A stretch of DNA of 64,000 bases from Chitinophagaceae bacterium DXS (GCA_030345135.1 CP128386.1:103216-167215); one strand, 5' to 3'. Numbered from the stretch's first letter, positions 42,309 to 52,175 are shown. The notes: generated by a model from the letters alone, not told the origin. Program-made: numbers and translations.

Positions 42309-44678
42309 TTATTCAGTCCGCAAACTCTTCGTCGGGTTAACCAATGCCGCCTTCGCGGCCTGGAAACTGACGGTTAATAATGCTATCAAGATTGCCGTAG
42401 CTGCGGCAAGCGGAAAGATCCACCACGAAATAGTTATCTGGTAAGCAAAGGTCTGCAGCCAATTATGCATAGCGTACCATGCCAATGGTGAAGCTATCAT
42501 CATTGCGATAAAAACAAGCCATAAAAACTCTTTGCTTAATAATGTAAATAAAGATCCTACACTTGCACCCAACACTTTTCTGATACCAATTTCCTTTGTT
42601 CTTTGTTCCGCTGTAAACATAACCAAACCGAGCAATCCAAGGCATGATATAAAAATGGCAAGGAAAGCAAAACACAGGGAAAGTTTGTTAATGATTGATT
42701 CACTTGTGTACAACTTTTGAAATTCTTCATCTGCAAAAAAGCTGCTGAAGGGAAACCTGGGATTTATTTCAGTACAAACTTTTTGCAGGCTTGCCAATGC
42801 GTCCTTTGTCTTACCCGCTTCTGTACGCACAAGTATGCTGCCCCAGCTATCCTTTTCACCATATCGTAAAATCAGCGGTTCTATTTTTTGATGAAGTGAT
42901 GTGAAATGAAAGTCTTTAATAACGCCAACAATGGTTCCTTTTTTGTCCCACAATGTTAGCGGCTTGCCAATAGGGTTCTTGTATCCTATCTTGGCTACTG
43001 CTGATTCATTCAATATGTAATTTGTAGAATCTGTGGCAAAATCCCTCGAATAATCACGGCCCTCCAGTAAGCGAATATTGCAGGTTTTTATGAAGTCATA
43101 ACCTATTGCTGCAGTTGAAAACATTGGCAATGTATTGGGATCTTTTCCATCCCACTTCACGCCTCCTGTATTGTTTTCAATTTCCGTAGGTGCCTGTGAT
43201 ATTCTTGAAATGTTCTTTATTCCGGGCAGGCTAATTGCTTCGTTCCTGAACAATTCATATTTAGTTCTTAACTCGCCTTCTATTGGTATGTAAATAAGAT
43301 TCTCTCTGTCGAAACCAATATTTTTTGTGTATATATAATTCACCTGGCGGGAAACGATAATGGTTCCAATGATAAGCAGAATGGATAAAACAAATTGAAA
43401 GACAACAAGACCTTTGCGAAATAGTGTAGCAGAGGTTGTGAATTTCATGGTGCCTTTTAATACCCTGATGGCACTAAATGATGACAGGAATAATGCTGGA
43501 TAGCTACCGGAAATAAATCCTGTAATCAGTGTAATCGCAAGCAATTGCAACCAGAAGCTACTGTCAGATACAGGTAGCGAAATCTCTTTGCCTGTAAGAT
43601 GATTGAATGCAGGCATCAATAGCAAGCTAAGTAAAAGAGCGATGATAACAGCGATGAAAGCGAGCAAGACAGCTTCTCCTAAAAACTGCCTGATTAATGC
43701 ACCACGCATAGCACCAACAACTTTTCTGATGCCAATTTCTTTTGCCCTTTTTACCGATCTCGCGGTGGTAAGGTTCATAAAGTTAATACAGGCAATCAGT
43801 AAGATGAAAATCGCGATAAGGGTAAAGAGACGTACATATTCGATTCTGCCACCATCTTCTTTTCCACTCTTAAAGTTGCCTTTGAGATACATGTCAGAAT
43901 AAGGTTGCATGCCAAGTTCAATGCGAAATGCAGCGCTTTGGTCTTTGTTATAGTTATCAAGGAACTTAACGATTTTTTTTCTAACGAGTTCCGGATTTGC
44001 ATTGGCCCGCAGCATGATGGTAGTGTGTGGTCCGTTATTACCCCAGTCTTTTGCCCAGTCGTTTCTTACTAAAAAATAATCCCAGTTTATAATGTAATCT
44101 CCTTTAAATGAGGAGTTGTTGCCCATGTCAGCATATACGCCGCTTACAATAAGATCTTTTGAATCTTCCACTCTGATAGTTTTGCCGATGGCGTCTTCCG
44201 CTTTGCCAAAGAAATGCTTCGCCATAGTTTCGGAGATAGCGATGCTTTCGGGTGTTGATAGTGCTTTTTCAGGTGAGCCCTTTAAAAGCGGAAAGCTGAA
44301 CATTTTAAAGAAGTCTTTGCCAGCGTGTGTGCCTTTCTCCTTCAGGATCTTGTCGCCAACCTGGAATGTAAGTTCTTCCTGCCATCCAAAACCGATCGCA
44401 GCCTCCACTTCTGGAATAACCTTCTTCATCTCTTCGCCAAGCATGCCCGGAGTAAAGAACCCAGCTTCAATACGGTTATCGTAATATTGGCGTTCGTAGA
44501 TGTTGTAAAGCCTTTTATTGTTGGCGTGAAATGCATCTTTCGCGCGCTCGTCCTTCACCCATAAAAGGATGAGCAGGCTGCACGTCATTCCCAACGCCAA
44601 TCCGAGGATGTTTATCAGCGAAAAGACTTTATTTCTTTTCAGATTACGAAGGGCAACAAGGATGTAATTCTTTAACAT
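42309..44678 (-). CDS. FtsX/MacB-type ABC permease 7
   Basis: A 789-residue permease with two MacB-like periplasmic domains and eight predicted helices. Coupling segments are [20 protein letters not shown] and [20 protein letters not shown]; it ends VNPTKSLRTE. It has its own control region upstream: a TGGCACAGGTATTGA element at 44772-44786 and a motif pair at 44839-44877, so it is transcribed separately from its relatives. It lacks an ATPase and would have to use the one at 39483 or 15557. The substrate is unknown. Confidence 0.93.
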   Translation of the reverse strand: MLKNYILVALRNLKRNKVFSLINILGLALGMTCSLLILLWVKDERAKDAFHANNKRLYNIYERQYYDNRIEAGFFTPGMLGEEMKKVIPEVEAAIGFGWQEELTFQVGDKILKEKGTHAGKDFFKMFSFPLLKGSPEKALSTPESIAISETMAKHFFGKAEDAIGKTIRVEDSKDLIVSGVYADMGNNSSFKGDYIINWDYFLVRNDWAKDWGNNGPHTTIMLRANANPELVRKKIVKFLDNYNKDQSAAFRIELGMQPYSDMYLKGNFKSGKEDGGRIEYVRLFTLIAIFILLIACINFMNLTTARSVKRAKEIGIRKVVGAMRGALIRQFLGEAVLLAFIAVIIALLLSLLLMPAFNHLTGKEISLPVSDSSFWLQLLAITLITGFISGSYPALFLSSFSAIRVLKGTMKFTTSATLFRKGLVVFQFVLSILLIIGTIIVSRQVNYIYTKNIGFDRENLIYIPIEGELRTKYELFRNEAISLPGIKNISRISQAPTEIENNTGGVKWDGKDPNTLPMFSTAAIGYDFIKTCNIRLLEGRDYSRDFATDSTNYILNESAVAKIGYKNPIGKPLTLWDKKGTIVGVIKDFHFTSLHQKIEPLILRYGEKDSWGSILVRTEAGKTKDALASLQKVCTEINPRFPFSSFFADEEFQKLYTSESIINKLSLCFAFLAIFISCLGLLGLVMFTAEQRTKEIGIRKVLGASVGSLFTLLSKEFLWLVFIAMMIASPLAWYAMHNWLQTFAYQITISWWIFPLAAATAILIALLTVSFQAAKAALVNPTKSLRTE

Positions 44679-44771
44679 AGTTGTCAGCTTTCAGGCTATC
44701 AACAATCAGATTTCAGCAACGGTGAAGTATTTATTCTTCTTTTACACACGATCTTCCGTCAGCGTTAAGAT

Positions 44772-44786
44772 TCAATACCTGTGCCA
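44772..44786 (-). promoter_or_regulatory. Sigma-54-like promoter of permease 7
   Basis: Minus strand TGGCACAGGTATTGA: a perfect minus-24 half, with TTGA in place of TTGC at the canonical 10-bp spacing. It lies about 95 bp before the start codon at 44678 and 54 bp from the motif pair at 44839. Confidence 0.55.
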
Positions 44787-44838
44787 GTATGCCAAAGGCT
44801 TATAAATAAAGGGTTTATTAGCGGTTGCACATTTATTG

Positions 44839-44877
44839 GTGTTCGGAAACGGACAGTTTTTGTGCGAAAGTGAAACG
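44839..44877. promoter_or_regulatory. Putative activator-binding motif pair (site D)
   Basis: GTGTTCGGAAACGGACAG (44839-44856) followed 23 bp on by GTGCGAAAGTGAAACG (44862-44877). The first copy shares GTGTTCGG with sites A and C; the second is degenerate. It is the weakest of the four sites, but position and spacing agree with the others. Confidence 0.5.
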
Positions 44878-44943
44878 TTGGAAGTGTTTTTTGAGTTGTA
44901 AGCGTATGTTGAACAGAATGCAATAACTATGTCACGCTAAGAG

Positions 44944-46434
44944 TTAGCGACTAAGCCGCTTTTTAATAGTTGCGACGACGGGCTTGATATCTGGTGTTAT
45001 ATCCAGCAAAAAAACCGGAACCAGAAACATAACGCTGAATACTATAGTCGTTATGAACATACCGGTAAAGCCGGTGATATTAGATGATATCAGGTAAGTG
45101 ACTCCATATGCGCAAAGGCTTATTGCAATAAGCTTAAGTGTATTTACAGTAAAAGGAAGGAGGTTATATTTCTTCCATAAAAAAATGATGCGTACAATGT
45201 TATAGATGAGTATAGATATCAGTTGTGCACATGCCGCGCCGGTAATGCCCATTTTTTTTATAAGGAAGTAGTTGGTGGGTATCATCAGTAACACAAACAA
45301 AACGCTCGTGGAAAATTCAAATCTCCAATGATTGGAGGTCGTCATGATCTGTGCGTTAACCCCTGTTCCCATGTCAATGATCCAGTATAAGCCAATCAGC
45401 AGAAACACAGGCTTGCCATCCAGGTAGCTTTCATTAATATGAAACGCATTGATAGCATTGTTGTAATTGAGCCAGATAATAAAAAACAAAAAGATCGCCG
45501 CTATCAGCATATTTATGGATGAACGCTGATATACCTTCCGGATGCCGTTGATATCTTTATCCTTCCATGCATTGGACAAGATAGGAACCGATAAGGCAGA
45601 AATGCTGCGTTGAGGAGCCTGCAAAATCGAACCGAAATAAGTTGCAAAAGTGTAAACACCTGCCGCTCCAAGCCCATTGTTGCTGGAGATAACGATGCCG
45701 CCAATGACAGGTCCTACTGCATGGATTACGTTGCCTATAAAAACGTAACCGATCATGGTCAGCATTTTGCGATAGAATTTTTTTGTAACCCGGCTGAACC
45801 TAAGAGCGAGGCCTACCCGTTGCTTAATGATGAGATAGTAAAGCAACGCCGCGAATATTATTCCATACTGAAGGGCAAAGCCGATCATAAATTCATGGAA
45901 CGTAATAACATGCTTCAGGTATAAAATGATTAATACGGTTGTAATTAACCTGAATAAAACTTCTTTTAAAAAATTGGTGAATGGAGCCTTATGCAATTGC
46001 CATGCATAAGATTCAGCAAGTGTGTACAACAACAAAAAGTAGGCACACGGAAACAGCCAGTAATAGTATTCCACCAACATGGTTGATTTGGTGGCGAATT
46101 TTCTAATGAAGAGATCGTGACCAAGCCAGCCGCAGAAAAGAACAATTAAAAAACCAATGGTGCCCCAGGCCAGTGAACCGCTTAGAAGGTCGTTTTCTTT
46201 TTCAGGGAGATTTCGGTTGTAGAACGGAAAAAACTTGTAAATGACAATATTGATTCCCATGGTGCTGACTGAAAAAATAAAAAGGGTCATTTCATTAAAA
46301 ACCCTTGTAAGTCCGTACTGGTCAACGTCAAAAAAGCCGCGGTGCGTAAATAGCCACGTGTTCAGTGCGCCGATGGCAAATCCAATATATATCAATAAAG
46401 TAGCGAGAATGGTCTTTTTCCGAACTTCAGCCAT
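44944..46434 (-). CDS. Polysaccharide/lipid-linked oligosaccharide flippase (MOP superfamily)
   Basis: A 496-residue polytopic protein with about 14 predicted helices, similar in plan to Wzx-like flippases that move lipid-linked sugar units across the inner membrane. Recognisable parts are the N-terminal helix ILATLLIYIGFAIGALNTWLF, the loop FFDVDQYGLTRVFNE, and IGNVIHAVGPVIGGIVIS in the central region. I start it at MAEVRKKT (46434); an upstream start would add repeat-adjacent residues. The sequence CGAAGGTA at 46440-46447 (minus strand TACCTTCG) is one mismatch from a minus-7 box. No glycosyltransferases are adjacent, so it stands alone among permease genes. Confidence 0.9.
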   Translation of the reverse strand: MAEVRKKTILATLLIYIGFAIGALNTWLFTHRGFFDVDQYGLTRVFNEMTLFIFSVSTMGINIVIYKFFPFYNRNLPEKENDLLSGSLAWGTIGFLIVLFCGWLGHDLFIRKFATKSTMLVEYYYWLFPCAYFLLLYTLAESYAWQLHKAPFTNFLKEVLFRLITTVLIILYLKHVITFHEFMIGFALQYGIIFAALLYYLIIKQRVGLALRFSRVTKKFYRKMLTMIGYVFIGNVIHAVGPVIGGIVISSNNGLGAAGVYTFATYFGSILQAPQRSISALSVPILSNAWKDKDINGIRKVYQRSSINMLIAAIFLFFIIWLNYNNAINAFHINESYLDGKPVFLLIGLYWIIDMGTGVNAQIMTTSNHWRFEFSTSVLFVLLMIPTNYFLIKKMGITGAACAQLISILIYNIVRIIFLWKKYNLLPFTVNTLKLIAISLCAYGVTYLISSNITGFTGMFITTIVFSVMFLVPVFLLDITPDIKPVVATIKKRLSR

Positions 46435-46473
46435 AGTCGCGAAGGTAGGGAAAAGCAAAAATGCAAATTAGTA

Positions 46474-46593
46474 AATGTGCAAATTAGTAAATGTGCAAAT
46501 GTGCAAGGGGAACGCATTATTTCGACACTATCTCCTTCTCCTCATCTACACATTTACACATTTGCACATTCGCACATCCGCACATTCCCACAC
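46474..46593. repeat. Degenerate AATGTGCA / CACATTCG octamers
   Basis: GTAAATGTGCAAATTAGTAA words on the left and CACATTTGCACATTCGCACA words on the right, with opposite orientation, fill the spacer between the flippase start and the next permease stop. They are the same octamer family as 1-104. Confidence 0.85.
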
Positions 46594-48984
46594 TTACTCA
46601 TTGCGTAGCCCTGTTGCCGGATTTGCATTGGCCACCTTAATAATCTGGGAACTGATGGTAAGTATGACCAAAAGGAACACGCTCAGGAATGCGAGAGATA
46701 ACGTACCCGCGCCTATGCTTACCCTGTTGGCGAAAAAGTTCAGGAAGATATAGCCCAGCACATAGCCTATGGGTAAGGCAATCAGTCCGGCTATAAACAC
46801 CAGTTTGATGAATGCTTTGGAAAGAAGAAGCACGATGCTGCGTATTTCTGCACCCATTACTTTGCGGATCACTATTTCCTTTCTGCGGGTTTCAGTTGTG
46901 TATACCGCAATGCCGAGCATACCCAGGCATGCAATGGATATGGTCATGATGGCAAGGAAGCCCAGGAAAGATATGGTGCTCCATTGCAGGTTTTCATCAT
47001 AAATTTCTTTATCGAGCCATCCATATACAAATGGCTGTCCGGTGTTGGTCTTTTTCCATAGTTGTGCAATTCTGTCAACGATGTAGTCTTTATTTGCAGA
47101 CGGTGCCACGCGAATGTTCAGGTATTTAAATTCCTGCGGATTATAGCGCAGCAGCAACGGTGTAATGGGGAACGAAAAAGATCTGAAGTAAAAATCTTTC
47201 ACAACTGCGGATACAGTTACTCTGGCCGAATCATCCATTAAGATGGTTTGTCCGACTGCGGACCGGGGCGAACCCAGCTTTAATAAGGCAGCTGCTTTTT
47301 CATTAATCACAACATATCTTTCAGTGCTGTCAGTCGTTTTCAGCTGAAGATTTCCTGCGAGCACTTTTAGTTGCATGTCAGGCACAAAATCATTGTCGGT
47401 GAAATAATAATCCGCATCAATAATGTTTTCGTCGCCTTCTTTTTTTGTCCGGACGGTCCCTGTGGTGTATTTGCCGAGGTTGGTTGACGTGCCGGAAACT
47501 AATTCGACACCGCTCATATTCCTGATGTCGTTTGCCAATATTTTATAAGGGGCTCCGCTTAATGGAATATTGAGTACATTTTTTGCATTAAAGCCATGAT
47601 CTGCATTTGCTGAAAAAGTGAATTGCCTGTAAAATACCAGCATAAACACGATGGTGAAAATGGACAGCGAGAACTGGAACACCAACAATATTTTACGGAA
47701 GCTGTTGCCGCCAAATAATTTAACGGTAAACAGATTTTTAAGCACTTCCACCGGTTTAAAAGCGGATAAAGCCAGCGCAGGAACTATGCCTGCGAGTAAT
47801 CCAATGAATAAACAAAAGGCGATAAGTGCAAGTAATAGCGTGTAATCAAAATGAAACTGCGGAATGAATTCTGCGCTAAAGGGAGCATAGGTGATCGTTA
47901 CTGAAAGCAGGAAGTATGCTACTATTAATGAAAGAAATGATAATACTATTGCTTCTGTAATAAATTGACCAAAGATCTGCCTGCGTGATGCTCCGGAAAT
48001 CTTTCTGACGCCTACTTCTTTCGCGCGGTTGAGCGATCTGGCTATAGAAAGATTGGTATAGTTGAAGCAGGCGGAAAGCAGTACGATAAACCCGATGCCA
48101 ATAGCTGCCAGCATTTTTCCGCGGGATGTGCCCTTATCAATCGAAAATGCAAGTTCTTCGCCTGGGGTAATTTCTGACAACGACTGTGTGTCGAATTGAA
48201 TTGTTTGTTTTGAATCAGTACCGGCCAGCTTATTCACGGTGTTAGTAATCCGCGAAAGTACACCATGCAATTGCTGTCTGTTTGCCTGTTCTTTCAATAG
48301 CAGGTATGTATATCCGGAAATGGCGTTTTGCCAGTCGTTTTGAATGGAAGACAGCCGGCCTGTTTTTTCAAGTAAAGGAACTGCGAGTATAGAAGCATAT
48401 GCCTCAAATGAAAGATGCGATTTGCGCTTGTCTTCTTTCAGCACACCAGTTACGGTAAAATTTCCGAGTCGGTCGAATGAAATATTCTTACCAACGGCTT
48501 CCTCATTGCCGAAATAGCGTATGGCGGTCGCTTTGCTTATTACTATGCTGTTAGGTGTATTTAAAAGTTCTGATCTGTTTCCTTCTTCCAGTTCATACCC
48601 GAAAATGTCAAAGAAAGACTGGTTGGTAAATGCACCGTTTACATGCAGGCGCCTGTCGCCGACATTGCCTTCATCTTTTAATGAGGGATATAGTTCTGCT
48701 GTTTTTTCAATAACATTTTTTTCCTTTTCCAGTGTTTCAGCCAAAGGCAAAGGAGTACTTGCCATCCGTAATTTGTTGCCCTGCTGATCTCTTACCTCGG
48801 AAATAACGCGATAGGTCCTGTTCACAAACGGATGAAATTTGTCGTAGCTCAAATCTTCCTTTACGCTCATAATGATGATAAGGCCGAGCGACATGCTCAG
48901 CCCCAATCCAAAAATATTGATGAACGAAAACAGCTTGTGTTTCGCAATATTTCTAAGCGCGATCCGTATATAGTTGAATAGCAT
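46594..48984 (-). CDS. FtsX/MacB-type ABC permease 8 (divergent)
   Basis: A 796-residue permease with the same two-unit plan, but the most divergent of the nine. The coupling segments read AKEVGVRKISGASRRQIFGQ and KEIVIRKVMGAEIRSIVLLL, and the C-terminus is ANPATGLRNE instead of [10 protein letters not shown]. The first periplasmic domain keeps SKATAIRYFGNEEAVGKNI and the NLSIARS sequence precedes the first coupling segment. No activator motif or TGGCAY element was found upstream of it, unlike permeases 7 and 9. It may have a different role or use readthrough from permease 9. Confidence 0.92.
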   Translation of the reverse strand: MLFNYIRIALRNIAKHKLFSFINIFGLGLSMSLGLIIIMSVKEDLSYDKFHPFVNRTYRVISEVRDQQGNKLRMASTPLPLAETLEKEKNVIEKTAELYPSLKDEGNVGDRRLHVNGAFTNQSFFDIFGYELEEGNRSELLNTPNSIVISKATAIRYFGNEEAVGKNISFDRLGNFTVTGVLKEDKRKSHLSFEAYASILAVPLLEKTGRLSSIQNDWQNAISGYTYLLLKEQANRQQLHGVLSRITNTVNKLAGTDSKQTIQFDTQSLSEITPGEELAFSIDKGTSRGKMLAAIGIGFIVLLSACFNYTNLSIARSLNRAKEVGVRKISGASRRQIFGQFITEAIVLSFLSLIVAYFLLSVTITYAPFSAEFIPQFHFDYTLLLALIAFCLFIGLLAGIVPALALSAFKPVEVLKNLFTVKLFGGNSFRKILLVFQFSLSIFTIVFMLVFYRQFTFSANADHGFNAKNVLNIPLSGAPYKILANDIRNMSGVELVSGTSTNLGKYTTGTVRTKKEGDENIIDADYYFTDNDFVPDMQLKVLAGNLQLKTTDSTERYVVINEKAAALLKLGSPRSAVGQTILMDDSARVTVSAVVKDFYFRSFSFPITPLLLRYNPQEFKYLNIRVAPSANKDYIVDRIAQLWKKTNTGQPFVYGWLDKEIYDENLQWSTISFLGFLAIMTISIACLGMLGIAVYTTETRRKEIVIRKVMGAEIRSIVLLLSKAFIKLVFIAGLIALPIGYVLGYIFLNFFANRVSIGAGTLSLAFLSVFLLVILTISSQIIKVANANPATGLRNE

Positions 48985-49413
48985 ATTTTAGGTATCAGGT
49001 GTCAGGTATCAGCTATTAGCTATCAGCTTTAGGCCGGCCTGTTTTTTTCTTTTATACTAACTGCAATTTTTTTTCTCTTTCTTTATTCTTCTATACAACT
49101 AGTGAATAGTGAATAGTCAATGGTGAAGGATACAAACTGGCTGAGTAAATGTATACAGCTCTAGCCACGATGGACCTCCGGTGTAACTTCTTGTACGCCC
49201 TTATATACCTTATACGGTTCAAAAAACTTCGCTTCGGTCAGCTTTAGGCTTGGGCTTTAAGCTTTATCAGTTGTCAACAAAGAAACGTTGGCGTGGCCGA
49301 CACCTTACTTCTATGTCCTTCTCTCTTACATATTTTACGCGTCTTACCCGTCTTACATGTCTTACTATCTTACGGTCTTACTGTCTTACGGTCTTACTGT
49401 CTTACGGTCTTCT
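48985..49413. repeat. Gap with AGCTATTAGC, CTTTAGG and reversed GTAAGACC repeats
   Basis: TATCAGCTATTAGCTATCAG abuts the permease start, GGCTTTAAGC words lie at about 49240-49265, and a GTAAGACC array on the minus strand at 49338-49411 ends 2-4 bp from the stop of permease 9. No gene or convincing promoter is seen. Confidence 0.85.
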
Positions 49414-51858
49414 TTATTCCGTCCTCAAACTCTTCACCGGGTTATTCAGTGCGGCCTTTATTGCCTGGAAGCTGATTGTTGCCAGTGCAATAAACAATGC
49501 GAGCACAGCGGCCAGCGCAAAGATCCACCAGGTTATGTCAGTGCGGTAGGCAAAATTCTGTAGCCACTTATTCATAAAGAACCAGGATACCGGTGCTGCA
49601 ATAATAAATGCGATGGCTACCAGTTTCATAAAGTCTTTTGAAAGCAATTGAACGATGCCGTTCACGCTTGCACCAAGTACTTTTCTGATGCCAATCTCTT
49701 TTGTCCTTTGTTCCGCTATAAAAGTAACCAATCCAAACAATCCAAGGCAAGCGATAAAGATGGCGAGTGTAGAAAAGATCAGCGCGATTTTTCCTGCACG
49801 CTGTTCAGCACGGTACATTTCATCAAATGAATCATCAAGAAAGCGGTAGCTGAACGGCATGCCGGGGGCCATTGACTTCCATTTATTTTCTATGGTAGGG
49901 ATTAGGGAAGAAATATTGCCGGCATTTACCCTGAAAGAAGCTAAACCATAACTTCTTTGCAGTTTAAAGCACAAAGGTCCTACTGTCTGTCTAAGCGATT
50001 CGTAGTTGAAATTTCTTACTACTCCTAATATGGTATAAGAAATCTTTTGCTGACTGTCCAAATTCATTGTATACAGCTTTTTACCGACAGGATTATCCAT
50101 TCCAAGTATTTTTGCCGTAGCTTCATTGATGAGCATGCCGGATGAATCAGAGCCAAAATCCCTTGAAAAGTTCCGCCCTTTAACTACATCCATTCCCATT
50201 GTTTCCAGGTAGTCGTAGTCAACATCCCAAACCTGCATATTAAATCCGTTGTGTACATCCATTACAGCTTCAGTCGAAAAAGAGTTGTCGCTGCGGCTGG
50301 AGGATGATACCGGCAAAAATCCGCTTATGGTGCCTTTTTTTACGCCCGGTAAATGTTCAACATCATTCTTGAATGCCTGTACATTATTGCCGAGGTTATA
50401 AGCATCGTTAATAATTAATACCTGGTTTTTATTGAACCCGATGTTTTTATTTTGAATGAAGCTGAGCTGGCGATAAATAACAATAGTGCCAATAATAAGA
50501 ACGATTGAAATGAAGAACTGGAACACAACCAATACGCTTCTTAATGTACCGCTTTTTGATCCCATTTTCAATTTACCTTTCAATACTTCAATCGGTTTGA
50601 AAGCAGACAGGAACAATGCAGGGTAACTACCCGCCAGCAAGCCGACAATAATAGGCAGGGCAAAAAGCAAGGGAAAGATCACCGGTGAGAAGATATTTAT
50701 AAAAGAGATGTCTTTGCCAGCAATTTCGTTGAACGCATGCAGAACTGAATACACGAGTAAAATAGCCAGCATCAATGAGAATAAAGTCATCATAACAGAT
50801 TCGGTTAAGAATTGTGCAATGAGTTCCTTCCGTTTTGATCCCAGCACTTTTCTTACGCCAACTTCTTTTGCACGACCGGCAGATCTTGCTGTGGTAAGAT
50901 TCATAAAATTCACACAGGCTATCAGCAGGATAAATAATGCAACTGCTGAAAAGATATAAACGTACTGCACATTGCCGCTGGGACTTAATTCAAACATCCT
51001 GTCTGAATAAAGGTGAATTTTGGTGAGCGGCATCAAAGAATAATTTATTCTATTGCCGGTATGCTCAAATTCTTCAATGCTGTTGATCTGCATGTATTGC
51101 TTGGCCTGCGGCAAAACATATTTGTTGAGGTATTGACGCAGGAATAATTTTTCAAATGCCTTATAATCCACACCTGGCTTCAAAAGAAGATAGGTATGAA
51201 AGTTATGACTGAGGTAATCTCCCCATTGAGGATAGGGGGCGTTCTTCATTGAAAAAAGGAAATCGAAATTAAAATGCGAATTTGCGGGAATGTCCTTTAT
51301 TACCGCCGTGATTTTAAACGGTGTCAGGGTGGGATTGTCATTTTTTACTTCAACAGTTTTTCCAATAACGTCAGTCGTTCCAAAATACTTTTTTGCTGTG
51401 CTTGCAGTTATGACAACTGCGTTGGGCTCGTTCAATGCAATTTTGGTATCCCCTTTTAGTGCCGGTAATGTGAATACGTTAAACAATGTTGAGTCTGCAA
51501 ATGCGATTCGTTCCTCATTGATGTAATCATTGCCTTTTTTGATAAACCTGTTGCCGCTGGACGCATAAATACGGGCGAAATCTTCCACCTGGGGATAATC
51601 TTTTTTCAACGCAGCACCCATCATGTCTGAGCTCACCGGCATGTGCGCTTCTGTTCCGTTAAATAGCAGATCGCTGTTGATGCGGAAAATTCTGTCTGCT
51701 TTCACATTGTATTTATCGAAGCTCAGTTCGTCTGTCACATAAAGGGCTATCAGCAGGAAGCAGGCAAGACCAATAGCCAGGCCTGTTATATTTACAATGG
51801 AGAAGGTCTTATTCTTCATAAGGTTCCTCCAGGAGATCTTCAGATAATTCTTAAACAT
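49414..51858 (-). CDS. FtsX/MacB-type ABC permease 9
   Basis: An 814-residue permease: helix 1 in FSIVNITGLAIGLACFLLIALYV, coupling segments AKEVGVRKVLGSKRKELIAQ and [21 protein letters not shown]-terminus [10 protein letters not shown]. Two MacB-like periplasmic domains, no ATPase. Upstream it has a full control region: a TGGCATACATTTGCC element at 51928-51942 and a motif pair at 51992-52032. Downstream a sense GTAAGACC array starts a few bases after the stop. It is likely the leading gene for the permease 9/8 pair on this strand. Confidence 0.93.
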   Translation of the reverse strand: MFKNYLKISWRNLMKNKTFSIVNITGLAIGLACFLLIALYVTDELSFDKYNVKADRIFRINSDLLFNGTEAHMPVSSDMMGAALKKDYPQVEDFARIYASSGNRFIKKGNDYINEERIAFADSTLFNVFTLPALKGDTKIALNEPNAVVITASTAKKYFGTTDVIGKTVEVKNDNPTLTPFKITAVIKDIPANSHFNFDFLFSMKNAPYPQWGDYLSHNFHTYLLLKPGVDYKAFEKLFLRQYLNKYVLPQAKQYMQINSIEEFEHTGNRINYSLMPLTKIHLYSDRMFELSPSGNVQYVYIFSAVALFILLIACVNFMNLTTARSAGRAKEVGVRKVLGSKRKELIAQFLTESVMMTLFSLMLAILLVYSVLHAFNEIAGKDISFINIFSPVIFPLLFALPIIVGLLAGSYPALFLSAFKPIEVLKGKLKMGSKSGTLRSVLVVFQFFISIVLIIGTIVIYRQLSFIQNKNIGFNKNQVLIINDAYNLGNNVQAFKNDVEHLPGVKKGTISGFLPVSSSSRSDNSFSTEAVMDVHNGFNMQVWDVDYDYLETMGMDVVKGRNFSRDFGSDSSGMLINEATAKILGMDNPVGKKLYTMNLDSQQKISYTILGVVRNFNYESLRQTVGPLCFKLQRSYGLASFRVNAGNISSLIPTIENKWKSMAPGMPFSYRFLDDSFDEMYRAEQRAGKIALIFSTLAIFIACLGLFGLVTFIAEQRTKEIGIRKVLGASVNGIVQLLSKDFMKLVAIAFIIAAPVSWFFMNKWLQNFAYRTDITWWIFALAAVLALFIALATISFQAIKAALNNPVKSLRTE

Positions 51859-51927
51859 AAGTCAGTTTTTATTACATACCGGGTAACCGGCCCGGCTTGA
51901 AATACCGGGTAGGCATTAAGCAGTATG

Positions 51928-51942
51928 GCAAATGTATGCCAC
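51928..51942 (-). promoter_or_regulatory. Sigma-54-like promoter of permease 9
   Basis: Minus strand TGGCATACATTTGCC has minus-24 TGGCAT and minus-12 TTGC with the same 9-bp GG-to-GC gap as the element at 13629. It lies about 70 bp before the start codon and 52 bp from the motif pair at 51992. Confidence 0.5.
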
Positions 51943-51991
51943 ATTTTAAGTTAATGATTATCAGCAAGTAATGTGTTTGTTTTTGAACCGG

Positions 51992-52032
51992 GTGTCCGGT
52001 TTTGATACAGTGGCTGTGTTGTTACGATACAG
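51992..52032. promoter_or_regulatory. Putative activator-binding motif pair (site B)
   Basis: GTGTCCGGTTTTGATACAG (51992-52010) and GTGTTGTTACGATACAG (52016-52032), direct copies 24 bp apart. The first differs from the minus-strand half of site A (GTGTCCGCTTTTGATACAG) at one base. Confidence 0.65.
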
Positions 52033-52041
52033 CAGGTTGCA

Positions 52042-52175
52042 CGCAGCGAGCGCAAAGAAGCAGCGACGCAACGAAAAAGCCTTTGGCACCAACGACATTG
52101 TTAATTACGCATTTCCGCGGTCGGTTTCAGGCGGCGAGCGCGAAGAAGCAGCGGCGCAGCGAAAAAGCATTTGGC
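52042..52175. repeat. 46-bp direct repeat, two copies
   Basis: GCGAGCGCAAAGAAGCAGCG ... AAAAAGCCTTTGGC (52042-52087) and GCGAGCGCGAAGAAGCAGCG ... AAAAAGCATTTGGC (52130-52175) are about 88 bp apart. It is open in frame with ftsK, but upstream of its true start, so it is not coding as far as I can tell. Confidence 0.8.

Noticed and set aside
48985-49413. Activator motif upstream of permease 8
   Set aside because: I searched for GTGTYCG, GATACAG and TGGCAY on the correct strand and found no combination resembling the other four sites.
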